The notes: generated by a model not told the origin, from the sequence alone. DNA of 64,000 bases from Platerodrilus igneus (GCA_036346225.1 JARFIW010001480.1:12431001-12495000), one strand, 5' to 3'; positions 48,030-61,464 are shown, counted from the stretch's first letter. Made by a program: numbers and translations.

Positions 48030-48640
48030 AAATATATTCCCTATTTCCCCAATATTTAGTAGTATGTGAAGATGGGCGGTTCCGTAGCGTAGTGGTATGT
48101 GTGTGACTACTACGTCCAAGGTTCCGGGTTCGAATCCCGACACGGTCCGCTTGAAAAATGTTAGGCGGGCATTTTTCACAAAAATACACTCTCGTTCGGA
48201 TGAGAGGTAAAATGGAGGTCCCGTGTGTGAGTGTTGTCACGCACGTTAAAGATCCCTACCTTGCTTGGAACAGCAAGGGTTCGGCAAAATTCAAAAATTT
48301 TCAGGTAAAAATAAAACTTGCTTCCTGGCCAATGTAGTACCTTCGAAGGAGCATTGGAAATCACATGTAAAGTATGTGAAGAGGGTTAAGCAGCCTGCGG
48401 CTAACAAGATCCACCAACACTTGAACATTTGCCGAATTAATACTTTTCCAATATGTTCTTTGGCACAATCAACATTAGTCGAAAGTTTTTCAAAATCAAC
48501 AACTGTAGTTGTTTATAATAATCATCAGATTTAAGTGCAATTATTTTTTGTCATTAATTTTCCCGTCTTAAATTGGTTGGCACGTATTTCTATTCTGACC
48601 TAGCCTACACCGTTCCCTGAAATTACCACAGCCTAGATAT
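48030..48640 (-). mobile_element. LINE 3' end, extra copy, with SINE inside
   Basis: After removing the SINE at 48073-48370, the sequence parallels 48670-48960 (GGGTTAAGCAGCCTGCGG against GGGTTAAGCAGTCTGTGA; AACACTTGAACATTTGCC against AACACTTAGACATTTGCC). The C-terminal block NFRERCRLGQNRNT reads on the minus strand near 48590. A second 3' end of the same LINE therefore lies directly next to the longer copy. Confidence 0.8.
48073..48370 (+). mobile_element. tRNA-derived SINE, copy 6
   Basis: Full length with intact A box (GTAGCGTAGTGG) and B box (GGGTTCGAATCCC). A perfect 12-bp duplication AGTATGTGAAGA lies at 48061-48072 and 48371-48382. It is inserted into a LINE 3' end in the opposite orientation. 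Confidence 0.95.
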
Positions 48641-48669
48641 AGCTCGGTTCCCCTTCTGTTATTTTCTAA

Positions 48670-51310
48670 TTATAGGCCCTATTTCACCAAGATTCCGTGG
48701 TATGTAAAAAGGGTTAAGCAGTCTGTGACTCTCAAGGATCTCCCAACACTTAGACATTTGCCCAATTAATAGTTTTCCAGTAAATCCTTTCGCACAGTTA
48801 ATATTAGTTGAGAATATTTCAAAACCGATACCTGGAGCTTTTAACAAACATCTGGTTTAAGTACAGTTATTTCTTCGTCATTAGGTTTTCCATCTTGGAA
48901 TTGCTTGAACGCGTACCTCCATTGATTAATATTCTGAGGTAGCCTGTACGTTTCCCTGAAATTCTCACAGCCTACATCTTTCTCTATCTGTGTGCAATAG
49001 TCTAACCTAGGTCTACATCTACCTTTCTTTTTTCCTATCTCTGTTTCTAATGTATTCCGCACTAATCCCTCATGCCTTAGTATGTGGCTTATCATACAAT
49101 CTCTCCTATTTTTAATATATTCCACATACTTCTTTCTTCTCCTACCTCTTTGTTCTTAATTTTGTCTGCCCATAGTATCTTCATCTTACGTCTGTAGCAC
49201 ATTTCAAAGACTTCTATCTTTTGCCTCTCCGCTTCTCCTACTGTCCGGGTTTCACAGCCGTAAAGTGCCGTGCTAATGTTTGTTTTATATCTATTTCACT
49301 CTAACCATCTTGCGTTATTTGGCTTCCTAGGTAGCATAAATCCTTAACCTCTTGTAAGTTCTCGATAGCTATTTGTATTATAGTATTTAATTTATTTTCC
49401 TCTCTTTTGCATACTAGTACTTTAGTTTTATTTTTGTTGATTTTCATACCGTATCTCTCTGTTAGATCAGTTTCCTGTTTATTAAGAGCGCCTCTAACTC
49501 TTTCTTGCAAGATGCTAATATCGCTATATCATCTGTAAATATAAGCATATCAATCGTTTGTATCTGCACAATAATTCCAAATATCTTCCTGCATTTGACA
49601 GTATTCCATGTATAATTTGAAAATTAATGGGGATGGGTCACACACCTGTCTCACCCCTTTTCTAATATTAACTTTTCTACGTTCCTGCTCTAATTCTATT
49701 ACCGTTGTTTGCTCTTTGAATAAGCTATGTACTATCCGTCTATCCTTAAAACTCATTCCAATCTTTTTGAGTACTTCAAACATTTTTTTCCATTTTCCAT
49801 TGTCGTATGCTTTTTCCAGATCTACAAACCCTACATACACGCTCTTTCCCTCTTGTCTATTGTTTTCTCCATTATCACCCTCAGAGCTAAAATAGCCTTT
49901 CGTGTTTCTCTGTTTCGCCTAAACCCTAATTGATCTTCTTATAATATTTCTTCAGCTCGCTTTTCCATTTGTTTTTGTACAATTCTACTTAATATTTTTG
50001 ACACGTGTACTGTCAAACTTATTGTTGGAAAATTTCCACATCAATCCGAGCCTCCCGTTTTTGGTATAGTGACGATAGTGTTACGTTTGGAATCTTTGGG
50101 TATCTCATCTGTCTCATACATATAGCTTACAAGTTTTAGAAGAGACGTTCTGTTACTGCTTGTACAGCAGCTTTTAAAGTTTCTGCTTGCAGCTTATCTG
50201 TACCCGTCATCTTACCATTTTACAGACCTTTAATGCTAATTCAAACTCATCTCTAAGTATAGGATATTCCAAATCATCTTTTTCAATGTTTCTAATGCAG
50301 TTACTCTCCTTCCTATAAATTCCCTATATATTCTTGCCATCTAACCACTTTCTCTGTCCGTGCCCCTTATATTTTTGCTATACGATTTTATAGCTCTAAA
50401 ATTCATTCTAATTACTTTGTATGCTTTGTCTGTCTTTCCTATTTCCGTCTTAGTTTGTACCTCTTTGCACTTTTCATCAATCCATTGTTCTTTAGCTTTT
50501 CTGCATTTGCGAATTATTTCCCAATTTATGGCTTTGTATCTCTGTTTTCCAGCTTTCTTTGGCTCATTTTTGTATTTTCGTCATTTTTCAATTAAATTCA
50601 GGATATCCTTTGTTATCCATGAGTCCTTATTTTCTTTTCGTGTACACCCCAGGATATCTCTAGCCGCCATGTCTAAGCTGGATGTAATGTTATTCCATTC
50701 CGTTTCTACTTCCTTAGTATAAGAAATTTTCCCGATATCTTTCAGCAATTAATTTGCCTTTTTTTCAAATCTTTCCTGGATACCTTTAGCTTTTAGTTTC
50801 TGTAAGTCAATATACATTTTTCCGTTTCTTTAACTTATATTTTTAAATCTAAAGCGGCCTTCATAATTACCATGTTGTTGTCGGTGTGTATATCTACTTC
50901 TGGGTAGCTTCCTCAGTCTTATTTGATTCCTAAACCGTTGTCTAACAAGAATGTAGACTATTTGATATCTTCCTATATCTTCTGGCATCTTTCACGTGTA
51001 TTGTCTGCTAGCATGATGTTGAAATAATGTGTTTGTGATAGTTAAATTGTTTTTGTCGCAAAATTCTACAAACCTACTTTCTCTCTCGTTTCTCGTGCCT
51101 AAAACAAATAAACCTACTACCGTTTCTTCCCTACCCGCACTTACCACTACATTAAAATCCTCCATAATTATTAAATTTTCCTTTTGCGTATCTTAGTACG
51201 TCTTCGATATCTTTGTAGATGGCTTCTACCTCTTCATCACTGTGGCTAGAGGTGGGCATGTATACTTGTATTATTACTGTATTTACCTGTTTAGATTCTA
51301 ATTACACTAT
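48670..51310 (-). mobile_element. APE-type non-LTR retrotransposon, longest copy
   Basis: The longest copy of the LINE family, reading on the minus strand. Endonuclease around 50990-51270: VYMPTSSHSDEEVEAIYKD, then LFVLGTRNERESRFVEFCDK and TNTLFQHH. RT: VGFVDLEKAYDNGKW near 49790-49840 and NIRKGVRQVCDPSPLIFKLY at about 49630-49690. RT end: RYGMKINKNKTKVLV and VKDLCYLGSQI (49301-49460). C-terminal domain: RDCMISHILRHEGLVRN and KGRCRPRLDYCTQIEKDVG (about 48960-49110). Many stops and shifts; no autonomous activity. The APE plus RT plus C-terminal HxLRHEG arrangement is typical of RTE-like elements, but clade assignment needs a tree. Confidence 0.88.
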
Positions 51311-52090
51311 AAGTACTCTTTAGTTACTTTGTAATATCTTATCAATTTTTTGTATACCTTAACGTTTTCAAGTAGTACCAAATTATTGCAAATGAGCAAT
51401 GAATCACCTTTGAGCAAGTATTCCGTTTTCGATGTTGTTATTTAAAACATTGTAAGTAGAAAGAATCGCAATCACGGTACGAAGAAATAGCCATATGTTG
51501 TTTAAAGTCAATTTATTAAAAATTTAAAAGTATCTTCGGAATGCAACAGTTAGGTTTGTAGTACCCTCAGGTGAAACCGGATACTGTAACATTTTGAAAA
51601 TATTTGTTTAGAAGAAGCACTTTTATCTACGTGTGTGCACAAATCCTTAGGTCCTGTTTAAAACCACGCCTCTAACTCTACCAATTTAGAAAATATCACC
51701 ATGTGCAGATGTAAAAGTTTATCACAACGGGATTCAGTACGAAACAAAGATCTTATCATAATCGAAATGTTATTTGCGAATCTGAAATTTATCTTTCATT
51801 TTTGTGACAATAATACCTTTGCTGTAACCTGTAGAGGTGAAACTTGAAATAATCTGGCTAAAAAATATAAATGATGACGTTGCCTTTTATGCTAAACAAA
51901 ATTGCATAATTTTTTGATTTTGCCTACTGTATCGAAAATTCTTTGATTCTTTTAAATAACTAAAAACGTTTGTTGTCTTACTAAAGGTATAGAAAAATCT
52001 CAATATTATAGTACAATTGTAAATTTAATTTATCATAAACTGACTTTCATAAAAGAAATTCCACACACCGAAGTTGTTCCTAGATTTTAA
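51311..52090. other. Gene-free stretch
   Basis: Nothing recognisable. It lies between the LINE 5' end and the Tc1-like element, whose right or left terminus may be here but was not detected. Confidence 0.3.
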
Positions 52091-52991
52091 TTAAATTTCC
52101 ACAAAATGCTTATTGTGATGAAACAAATAAATGATTAAAATTTGAAAACAACAGATCTCAAATAAACAGGTTTTTTCTATAACGAGTTGCTCACCACGAT
52201 TTGCAAACATTAAACCATAACCCTTGTCATATGAGAGGCGTGCGTTATCTTTTTGGAAAATGGGATTTTTCAACCGCCAAAAAAATGGAAGTGCAGCACG
52301 CTCCAGCACATTGGCACTGTAATTTGATGGGTTTAAGTTGCCATCGATGAAGACCAAGGGTGATCTGCTATCATAGCAAGTTGCACCCCATATCACGACT
52401 CCTTGTGTAAGAGCTGTGTGGGGTTCCACAAAAAATGTTGAATTATTGTGTTCTCCGCGCCTACGCCTGACTCTCCTACCACCGTTGTAAGACCAGAAAC
52501 AAAATCATGAGTGGTCACTAAACACAATTTGATGACATTCTTTAAACCAATTTGTTCTTTTGTTGCTCCATTCTGGTCTGCGGGTACGGTGAAGTGCAGT
52601 AAGAGGAAGACACAGAAACGGACGGTACAAATGCAGTCCATAAGATTTTGTCCGGCGCTAAAGAGATGACACTGCATTGACATTCTGTGTTCTACACCTT
52701 CTATCTAATTTATTGCAACTGACCTGTTAAAAATCTGTTTATTGTGGCCAAAAGTCTAAAACGGCGTTCTTCACGATCTGTAGCCACCCGTAGACGTTCA
52801 GCTCCAGGACCGCGTTGTTGAACAACTTTATTGGACCATCCGGACAAACATCTTGCCGCCGTTGCAGCATTACGATTTACACAGCCAACAATATCTCTAA
52901 ACGAAAGTTCGGCCTCCCTCATACCGATAACAGGGTTACGTTCAAAATCATTTAATTACTAATAATTAGCACGTTGGCGAACTCTTGGCAT
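52091..52991 (-). pseudogene. Tc1-like transposase remnant
   Basis: Minus strand. Start ATG at 52989-52991 (MPRVRQRANY), with two stops, and then, in frame, MREAELSFRDIVGCVNRNAA, the helix-turn-helix DNA-binding domain, to about 52722. The catalytic part follows in other frames: RTNWFKECHQIVFSDHS around 52520 (first Asp region) and GVVIWGATCYDSRSPLVFID plus FQKDNARL near 52240-52400 (second Asp). The region of the third acidic residue seems deleted or scrambled. Terminal inverted repeats were not found. Function lost. Confidence 0.85.
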
Positions 52992-54383
52992 TATTAAATT
53001 TTCACACAGCAATAGTGGACAAACTAATAGAACACTTAAGAGTGAATACTCGCCAATGGCTTGCTTACAATTAATTGATACTAAGTAACAACAAAGAAAC
53101 AAAACAAAAACAAAGGAAAGAATGTCTAGATTTTATTTAAATTTTAATCATTACTTTGTTTCGTCCAAATAGTCATGTCTTGATAATTTTATTAAAATCG
53201 ATCAACGCGTTCTGTGTTACGTTTTTTATGGAAGTCGGTATATATTATAATAGTTACACTTAGTTCCTTTGGTCTGTTTAAAGGGATGCCAGACTCTAAA
53301 CTGGTCCGGTATTCGAACAATACTTAGGCTGGCAGTGTCCATATCCATAAATTACTCTTTCAAATGCGCTTGTATGAAATTAAAAGTTGTTTCTCTTGGG
53401 GTAACTACTCCTTAACTACAGAGAGGCTTTTTGCATTCAAAAATTAAAACACTACTTCTAAGATTAAAAATACAGATCCCCGTAGGTGTTTATTTCTGAG
53501 ACTACTGCTGAGAAATGTTGTCCAACAAATTGAACACACTCCGAACTGAGCAAGTATTTCACGATATATTTTAACAACAAATTTTTGATGTATTTAATAT
53601 TATTATACAATTGTAGATTAATTAACCGTTTACATGACTTGTATCGGTGCGTCAGAATAAGAATAAGAAAAACGCAATTCCAAAGGATTTTTTCTATCTT
53701 ATCAGGAAGCATAGACTTACAATAAAAAAGATGAAATTGTATTGACCTCTATGTAACATTATACATAATAAAACGAAAAGTTAAGTAAGAGGATTAAAAC
53801 TGAGATAAAGGTAATATAAAATAACACCTAAGAGGATTTTAAGTGTCACTAAAAGACCACTAATTGTATTTGTTCAAGCAAATTTCAATAAAAGCGCAAA
53901 GCGAAGTGACAGAGTTATTAAAATCTCCGAGATGTAAATGTCTTATTTCGTTGCTGTGGTACATTCTGAAATAGAATTAAGCTTTAAACTTAGAAAATTT
54001 TGTAGTTAAAATTTTGAAAGCAGGATTGCTATATTATTTGACCAAAGAATGCCACATAACGATCTTTGTACTTGAGGTATTTTATTACGTCAAAGTTAGA
54101 AACAGCTACAGGAACGCATAGCTATATATTTAAGACATTAACACTACTCTGCTTCTCTCGGTACTAGAAATTTCTTCGGAGTTATCGTACAACGTGTGCC
54201 GTTATCAGTATTTTTTGTTTATAGCTCTTTGTGGTTTTACTTATCAGTAGATAAACTAGCGAGATCGTTCATTTTTACATGGACATTCCCATAAGAAATC
54301 TAACGTTTTATCTAAAAATGTTTGCACGGTATAAGATTATACGTATGTTGTTCAGAACAATAAAAACAGAGATGACGTTGACG
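52992..54383. other. Gene-free stretch
   Basis: Contains the first copy of a 260-bp direct repeat (53780-54040). No gene otherwise; the minus-strand frame at 53464-53712 has no motif. Confidence 0.35.
53780..54040 (+). repeat. Direct repeat E, copy 1 (pair of 55077-55346)
   Basis: Shares in order AAAATAACACCTAA, GATTTTAA..GTGTC, TTGTATTTGT, CAAATTTCAATAAA, AAGTGACAGA.TTATTAAAATCT and GGTACATTCT with the second copy, 1.3 kb downstream in the same orientation. Too diverged to be recent LTRs, though an old LTR pair is possible. Confidence 0.8.
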
Positions 54384-54460
54384 GACCGTGTTGGGATTCG
54401 AACCCGGGATCTTGGGCGTAGTAGTCACACACATACCACTACTCCACGGAGCGGCCTCGT
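54384..54460 (-). mobile_element. SINE head only (tRNA-like part)
   Basis: Only the tRNA-related part of the SINE: plus-strand text CGTGTTGGGATTCGAACCCG and ...ACTACTCCACGGAGCGGCC. It ends where the SINE body would start. It is not a functional tRNA gene: the ends do not pair as an acceptor stem and the text follows the SINE consensus. Confidence 0.8.
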
Positions 54461-55076
54461 TTTGATATACCATCTCTCGGATGAATTATAAATGTTACTG
54501 TACTCGTACGGATAAAACAAACCTTACTTCAACGAGACTATTTAATGTGGTATTTGAGAAACGTACAGAAGACATACAAGATGCAATGTATCAAAGAGAA
54601 GCAGTGGTCATTGGTCCTAGACATATCCTTTAATTTAAGCTGTTCGTATCGATGATTTGGGCATATTTTTACAGTTTTATCTGATTATTTGTCGAGAGTA
54701 AAGAACTAATATTCCTTGTAGCAGCAAGAAAAGTAGATAGTTTAAAATATCCTGCGGAAATTATAAAGCGCTCGTTACCGATAAAAATCTTACCGGGAAT
54801 TGGAAGGAACTTAACAATATTTGTGCACAATAAGTAATAATCCTTATATTGATTGTTCACTTATACAGAAAAAACTGCGCTGCTATGACAAAGAATTGTA
54901 GCAAACCACTCTGCCATATACGTATCGCCATCCTTACAGGCCTATACACAAATCCACCGGGAATGGATTTCAGCACTACTCCTACAATCCCGTAGGACGT
55001 TTCTACCCTAAAAGGATGTAGAGTGTCGGAGTAAACAAGGGTCAAATTCATGTTATTTTATTTTTAACAAAGCACA

Positions 55077-55346
55077 CAATAAAGGGAGATTAAGAAAATT
55101 AAAACAAAGGTAAACGTAATACAAAATAACACCTAAAGAGATTTTAAAGTGTCGCTAAAAAGACCGCAAATTGTATTTGTCGATGCAAATTTCAATAAAG
55201 GCGCAAGGTAAAGTGACAGAATTATTAAAATCTTCTAGATAAAAATGTCCCAGCTCGTTCCAGTTGCTGCGGTACATTCTTGAATAGCATTAAACTCTTA
55301 ATTTAGAATTTTACGTAATTAAAATTTTAAAAGCACGACTGTTATT
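55077..55346 (+). repeat. Direct repeat E, copy 2
   Basis: Second copy of 53780-54040 with several small insertions (for example GTCGATGCAAATTTC against GTTCAAGCAAATTTC). Confidence 0.8.
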
Positions 55347-56775
55347 TTCTTTTTCCTTCTAGCTTTAACCGAATAGAATTTAATTTAGACTCACTTAAAA
55401 TTCTTTACTATATATTTGCCACGGAATAAATAAGACTAAATGCTGCAGAAATGCATTATTCAGCCCTTTCAAGCTGTATTATTCCTTTTAAAAGGGGATT
55501 GACGCTCCACGCCCACAAAAACTCTTGCTCAGCCGATTTTTATTAAGAATTCGTTGGTTAACTAACCCTCATTAAGAAGTTTGATTAAAATTTGGTAGCT
55601 TTTATTAAAGTATAATAACGCCTTTTTGCGATATTATTCGGCAAAATAAAAGTCAAGAGCTTGTCTGGCGTCTTGTATGAGATTTCTTGATAATAATAAG
55701 GAAAATAATAAAAATCCGTTGATCGGCGTAATAAAAGCCTTGATCAACAAAACGATCTCATTGAGATTCTGCCAATGGGTTTATTGCTTTGCTTATATTC
55801 GAAATTCAATAAGGAGCCGCTGCGATAAAGGCGCAACAAGGAGAAGGCTAGCGGTTATATCGAACCCCCGAGTGACAAAGAAAAGAAACTCCGGGGAAAG
55901 TCATCGGCACGCGAGTTTCATGCTCACCTAGTTTTTTTAGATATTTGAATACGAAGAGCGACGCGATATCCATATAGACCTTATTCGACTTTGTTCCGAA
56001 AAGTTTATAAATTATGAAATGTATGGAAAATGGAGAGGAAACTCTTCTGTGAGGTAGAAAAAATACATCAAAGGAACAATTGATAAATGTAGAAGTTCTT
56101 GAAAAAACGAAGTTGAATTGTGCTGAAAAGAGAATGTTTAAGTGTGTGTTTTTCGTTAAAGGAGTAGGTATGCCTCGAGAGTTGATTCTGAAAATAAATT
56201 TACTGGTTTGATTTTACGAATTGATTTCTAGATTCGTATAGCGTTGAAAACTATTTTTAAACTCAACAGTATCAAAGGGATAGTTAGTTCCGCACATATT
56301 AAGCGTATCACTAATTCTTTCTAAAGAATTTCGAATATACCTGTGTAGGTTACCAAATCATTTTTATCGCTGACGTTCTTAAACGTCGATTACGTCTTTG
56401 TTTGTATTTAGGCTAAAATGAATTTAGTTTTGTATCTTAGGTTACATATTTTGTATTAAATATTTTTAACTCCGCTATTAGATAAGAGATTACACTTGAA
56501 GATTGTCAATATTCAATTAACGGCGGTACTAAACAGGAGCGGGAGGTGAAGCCAGGTGACATCCGAGACTACTAAACTTGAATTAAAATAATACCTTTTC
56601 TTAATATTATACATGAAATGAATATCAATATCGTTACTTTTGCATATAATTCGTTTATTGTAGCGATGTATATCATCAGCGCGTGCGATGAAGATGTGTT
56701 TTCAGGTGTTCAAAGCAACATTAGTTAATCATGTTGGAAAGGTTCACTTTAACCTGCCTAGTGAAAGGAACATCT
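55347..56775. other. Gene-free stretch
   Basis: An open frame at 55677-55931 (84 codons) has no recognisable motif. Nothing else was found. Confidence 0.35.
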
Positions 56776-56990
56776 TGTGAGTGTGTGTGTTTGTGCGCGC
56801 CCGCGTGTGCGTGTGTGGTGCGTGCGTGCGTGTGTGCATGTGAACTACTACGGTTGCATGTTTGCGTACGTACGTGCGTCCGTAAATATTTGGAAGATGT
56901 AATCGGGTACGTGCATTCATGCATGTGTGCATATGTGTATGTGTGTGTGTGTGTACGCACGCGTCCGTGTGTATGTGAGTGAGCGAGAAA
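56776..56990. repeat. TG/CG dinucleotide-rich simple repeat
   Basis: Runs of GTGTGTGT with interspersed CGCGCG and TGCGTGCG. They create long Cys/Val-rich and His/Thr-rich open frames on the two strands, which I disregard. Confidence 0.9.
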
Positions 56991-57201
56991 ATTGCACGTA
57001 TGTACCGTCAAAACAGAGGGGATTAGTTGGAAGGAGTGCAGTTTTAGTCGGAATTTACCGTGTCCGGTTAGGAATTGAATAGTGGATCGGTTGGAGTAGG
57101 GGATATGTTCAAGGATGTTTTTTATATCTGGGAAAATGTCGTGTTTATGTCCGCCTGTACCTTCGTTGTTGCATTGGTCTTGCCAGCTGTGCATTAGAGA
57201 T

Positions 57202-58560
57202 TTAGTAGTTAGGTTTTTTTATGTTTGTCTTAGTCATTGTTTTATATTCTGTGGGTTGTAGGGTGCGGTCATGTAATTGTAGTGGTCTTCTTTTGTTTAG
57301 GTTTCGAAGTTGAAATTTAGAGTGAAGCAGGATGTTTAGGGGTGGTTGTTTAAGAATTATGTATAGTGCTGGGGTGGGGGTTGTTCTGAAGGCTCTTGTG
57401 GAAAATAGTAGGAAAGGTCTTATGATTAGATTAAGATTTTTGCGGGAATGAGGTGTTGTAAAAGAGTACAAGTCTATAGCATAACTTATGATGGAAATTA
57501 TTATTTGTTGTAGAATTAGTTTATGGGTGGGGCAAGTCAAATCAGTGGATTTTGGTAGGGAATGGTGTTTATTGTTAAGGATTGATTTGGTTTTGAATCG
57601 GAGATATGATAGATATGCGTGCATTTTAAGTCTTGTTTCCATTTGGATTCCAAGGTGTGTGATAGATTTGGATAAGGTTAAAGATGTGTTAAATATGTGG
57701 ATATAGGAGATGAACCTTAAGTAATAGGATTTTGGATTTAGCGGTAGATAGAGGTTGTTTATTTAGTAATGACCAGGATTCAATTTTTGAATCGTAAGCG
57801 GACAGTATTTTATAAGGGTTTGCGGGAGTTTCCTTGTATGAGGTAGGTTAGATCATCAGCATAAGCGAAGGTAGATATATTAGGAATGTCAAGATCTAGG
57901 AGGGGGATTTATAGAAAGGTTCCATAGTATGGGCAAGAGGATCGATCCTTGTGGACAGCACTGGGATAGGGGTTTGGTGAATGAAAAGTAGTTGGAATTT
58001 AGATTTGCAGAACGCGAATGCAGGTAAGATTTTAGGATTTTGTATATATTTTGAGGAAGGTTGGCTTTTTTAATTTGTGAGAGGACATTGGGCCACCAAA
58101 GGAGATCAAAAGCGGATTGAATGTCTAGAAAAATAGCTATTACATATTTGGAGGGAGATGTCTGGACGGTGTTGATTAGGGATTGCATGGTGTCCTTGGC
58201 ACTATGTCCGGGACGGAATCCATGTTAGTTTTCAGAGAGGAGGGAGTATTTATCTACATGGGAGTTGATCTTCTGAGTAAGTATATGTTCTAGAATTTTA
58301 CCAATTGTGAAGAGAAGTGCTACAGCGCGGTGGGATTCTGGGTCTTCAGGAGGTTTTTTGGGTTTTAATATGAGGATAATAGAAGCATTTTTAAGGATAT
58401 TCGGAAAAATACCGGATTTAAGACATTTACGGATAAGTTGGATCATGGAATCTTTAATGATAGTCAAAATTTTTGTATGATCAGGTTGGAGTTTCGATCT
58501 GGACCGGGGGTTTTGTTCTTGTCACACGATACGTTAAAATAAATATCAGAGAATAATTTC
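57202..58560 (-). pseudogene. R1/jockey-like non-LTR reverse transcriptase remnant
   Basis: Minus strand, different from the other LINE family. In order: NKTPGPDRNSNLIIQK (about 58470-58520), IPKP-type block ASIILILKPKKPPEDPESHR, HGFRPGHSAKDTMQS (with one stop before it), AIFLDIQSAFDLLWWPNVLS (first catalytic region, about 58080-58140) and CCPQGSILLPILWNLSI. The FADD-type box region is degraded (SAYADDLTYL-like at about 57840-57870). The thumb continues with HLGIQMETRLK and a C-terminal AFRTTPTPAL at 57202-57640. FLDI-AFD and PQGS-LW patterns point to the R1/jockey/I side of the non-LTR tree. Endonuclease and 5' end absent. Confidence 0.85.
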
Positions 58561-61464
58561 CTTCTGGCAACCATGTTCAGCAATTCAAAATAGGTTCTGA
58601 AAACGGTTGTCTGTGTTTGAAAAATAACAAAATAGAGCAGAATGGTAGTTTCCTTCGAAAACATTCATTTAAGTGGTTTACTTTTTTTGAAGGAAGGTAG
58701 CGTACTTTCTTTAAAACAACTGTATATTATACACCTTGCAGTATTTTCAAGCCTAGATAATAAGATTAGAGAGCAGTTGAATTTCAGACATCTGATTCTG
58801 AAATTACTAAAGTTATTACCAAAATCTGTCCATTACTTTAATAAAACTAGGATTGTTTTTCAAATTGAATGTGTTCATACAATGGCGCTTAGTTTTATTT
58901 TGTTTTAAGAGAAGGGGCCAAGGTTGATAATTGTCTCACGTTTATATAATTATAATTTGCTGAAATCTACCCCTGTGTGAAAGTTTTAAACCAACTAATG
59001 CATTTAGTTTAAAAAGTACAAGGTACAAAAAGTATTTCATATAAAAGTTATAGCTCCTGAAGGGGACATACATTTTTGAAAACAGTTGTAACAGTTCGTT
59101 TTAACTGTCACGAATCTAGACGTTAGGCAACTTTGTATACCCCCATTTGGGTTATAAGTTAAACGTTTTTGTCTTATTAGTCGAAATTCTGTTGGGTAGG
59201 GATCAAAAGGATGATTATGGTACTCTGCGCAATCCTACGTGTTGAGATTGGGCTATCTTATTCAACTTTTGGTGTAAGATGGACGCGAAGAAGAAATTAT
59301 TTTCCAAAAGTTAGTGTGGTTGTGGGAAGCGTTTTCTATTAAAAATAAACTAAATCGCCAGCTAGGGGTAAGCTGATTTTATTTATTATACAATGATTTT
59401 AAAATAAGGTTATCTGTTGTTGTAAATTAATTTAATTTTTAAAAACGTGTTGCTCACTTCAATATGGTTTTGGTTATATTGCCATTTAAGTGAATTTGAA
59501 TACTTGCTAAAGTACTGTAGAACGAATAAATGGGTAAATATCAGCAGATATATTGAGCTGATTTACACTGTTTCTACATCTTGGATTGAATCCTGGAAGA
59601 CTTACTTTTTCTGGATTAATATTCTTTAGTTTAGAGGATCAGGTGTACGGGTGTCCGCCATGAGGTCTACCATCTGTAGTTAAGTCAAGTGATCGCGTTT
59701 TGTCTTGACGTGTCTTGAGGTTAAGAACTTTGAGAATACTTTATTCAGGTATATATGTATATATTCATTTAAATTTTTATAAAACAAAAACTTATAATAA
59801 TTGTTTGTTTCACAAATGTTTGAATACTAATAGCACTGTGAAGATGCAATGCTTTAATTAATGTTTGAATTAATACGTTGTAATTTTATCTTGTAAAAGC
59901 CCCCAGACATGAGCTAATATCACGTCGGTTAATTTTGTTAACTTTTTGATACGCAGTAGTTATAAAAAGAAAAGTAAGAAAATTTACTAAAGCAAAATTT
60001 ACATGTTTTGTTAAAGTGCTTAAAGATTTATTTTTTATTTTAATAATAATCCAAAGTTTGGTTAGCTTTGTTAGTTCAATTACAATTATTATACGTAATT
60101 ATACCACGCTTTGTTGTCTTATTTCAAACTGAATCAGTGATGTACTTGTTAGATAAATTATTTCCATGTGTATGCTACCGCAGAGATAAAACAAAAAACC
60201 CACTGGGTAGCCCTGATGATAAGGTCTCTCTGGAGATTTAAGTAATGCCTAAAATTGAGCCTTCAAAAATGAGTTAATATGGATGCATGCTTAGAGGTGA
60301 TCCTGTAACAAAAGTCATCAACACATCACTACTGGCTACAATTTCGCTAATACTTACTAATTTGTTCTGTCGACAATTAACTGAGACGACTATTCAACAA
60401 TTAAATAATTCCGACTTCTTTTTTAACTAACGGTTATGTATGATGAATGTGGCCGATATTTAAGTGAAACGTTTCGCCAATTTTCAATACATCCGTCGTC
60501 AAAATCTTCTCACTATTTTGCAAAATATAAAGACGTCATTAAAAAAGTCAATTAAAAAAACGCGACCGTACAGTTGATAAAAACCTCAAAATAACGGCAA
60601 CGGTTTTTTTACTATTGATCCTAATATTTCTAAGCGGTTAGTTGTATCTCAATGCAGAATCACTCATTCAATGCAGAATCACTCATAACACTGCTTGGAA
60701 AATCTTGAAAAAGCATAAATGCATCCTAACTTATACAGATTAGTACAAGAACTGTTACGCGTCAAAAACCGCTACATTATTTTTGTATTGATATTATTTA
60801 GGGTATTACGTATGGTAAATGTGGTTAGTTGTTCTCCGGTACTGCTTTGGGGGAATAGCTGTCCATTAACGTATAATTTTGTGGCGAGCATGATTTCCAC
60901 GGCCGTGTAATGGATACACGACATACTCCGACCAATCAGGATGCCAAACGCACAGCGGAAGTGCTTGACAAGTGGCTGAAAGCACTGCTATGATGGGTGT
61001 TTTTGACGTGACTTCCTATCTTGAACGGCGTGTGCAGGAGTGCATACAAATTTTTGAAAAATGAACATGTCGATTTCTATCTCGAATCCTTATATTGTAC
61101 CTTGTCTTGATCCCGTATATGTTGTAGGCAATAGCATCGGGTTCCATCACAGGAATGTAAACTAGAGTAGCAAATCGCATACATGCGGAAAAACTAAGAT
61201 AAACAATAATTATTTGGTACACAGTCTAACAATATGTATTAAACTAGACGCTAAGCATTGCGACCTAATTAATTTACTTTGATTAATTTGAAACTTTAAC
61301 ATTTGTAAATTCGGAGCAACCTAGCAGGCACTCTGTTTATACAAGCGAGTAACTAACCGCACCTATTACTTTAACAGAACTTCCGTTATCATCAATTTTT
61401 ATGTAAAAAAGTTTATTTTTGTCACTTAAAAAATAGAAAATAATAGAAAAGTTACGTGATATAT
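58561..61464. other. Gene-free stretch
   Basis: No gene supported. A perfect 19-bp tandem duplication TCAATGCAGAATCACTCAT is at 60649-60667 and 60668-60686. Open frames near 58642-58908 and 60719-60910 lack motifs. Confidence 0.35.

Noticed and set aside
54384..54460. A tRNA gene
   Set aside because: B box is good, but the ends do not pair as an acceptor stem and the text is the SINE head seen in seven other places.
56721..57194. A 157-codon His/Thr-rich frame and its Cys/Val-rich antisense
   Set aside because: Produced by the TG/CG simple repeat; no family features.
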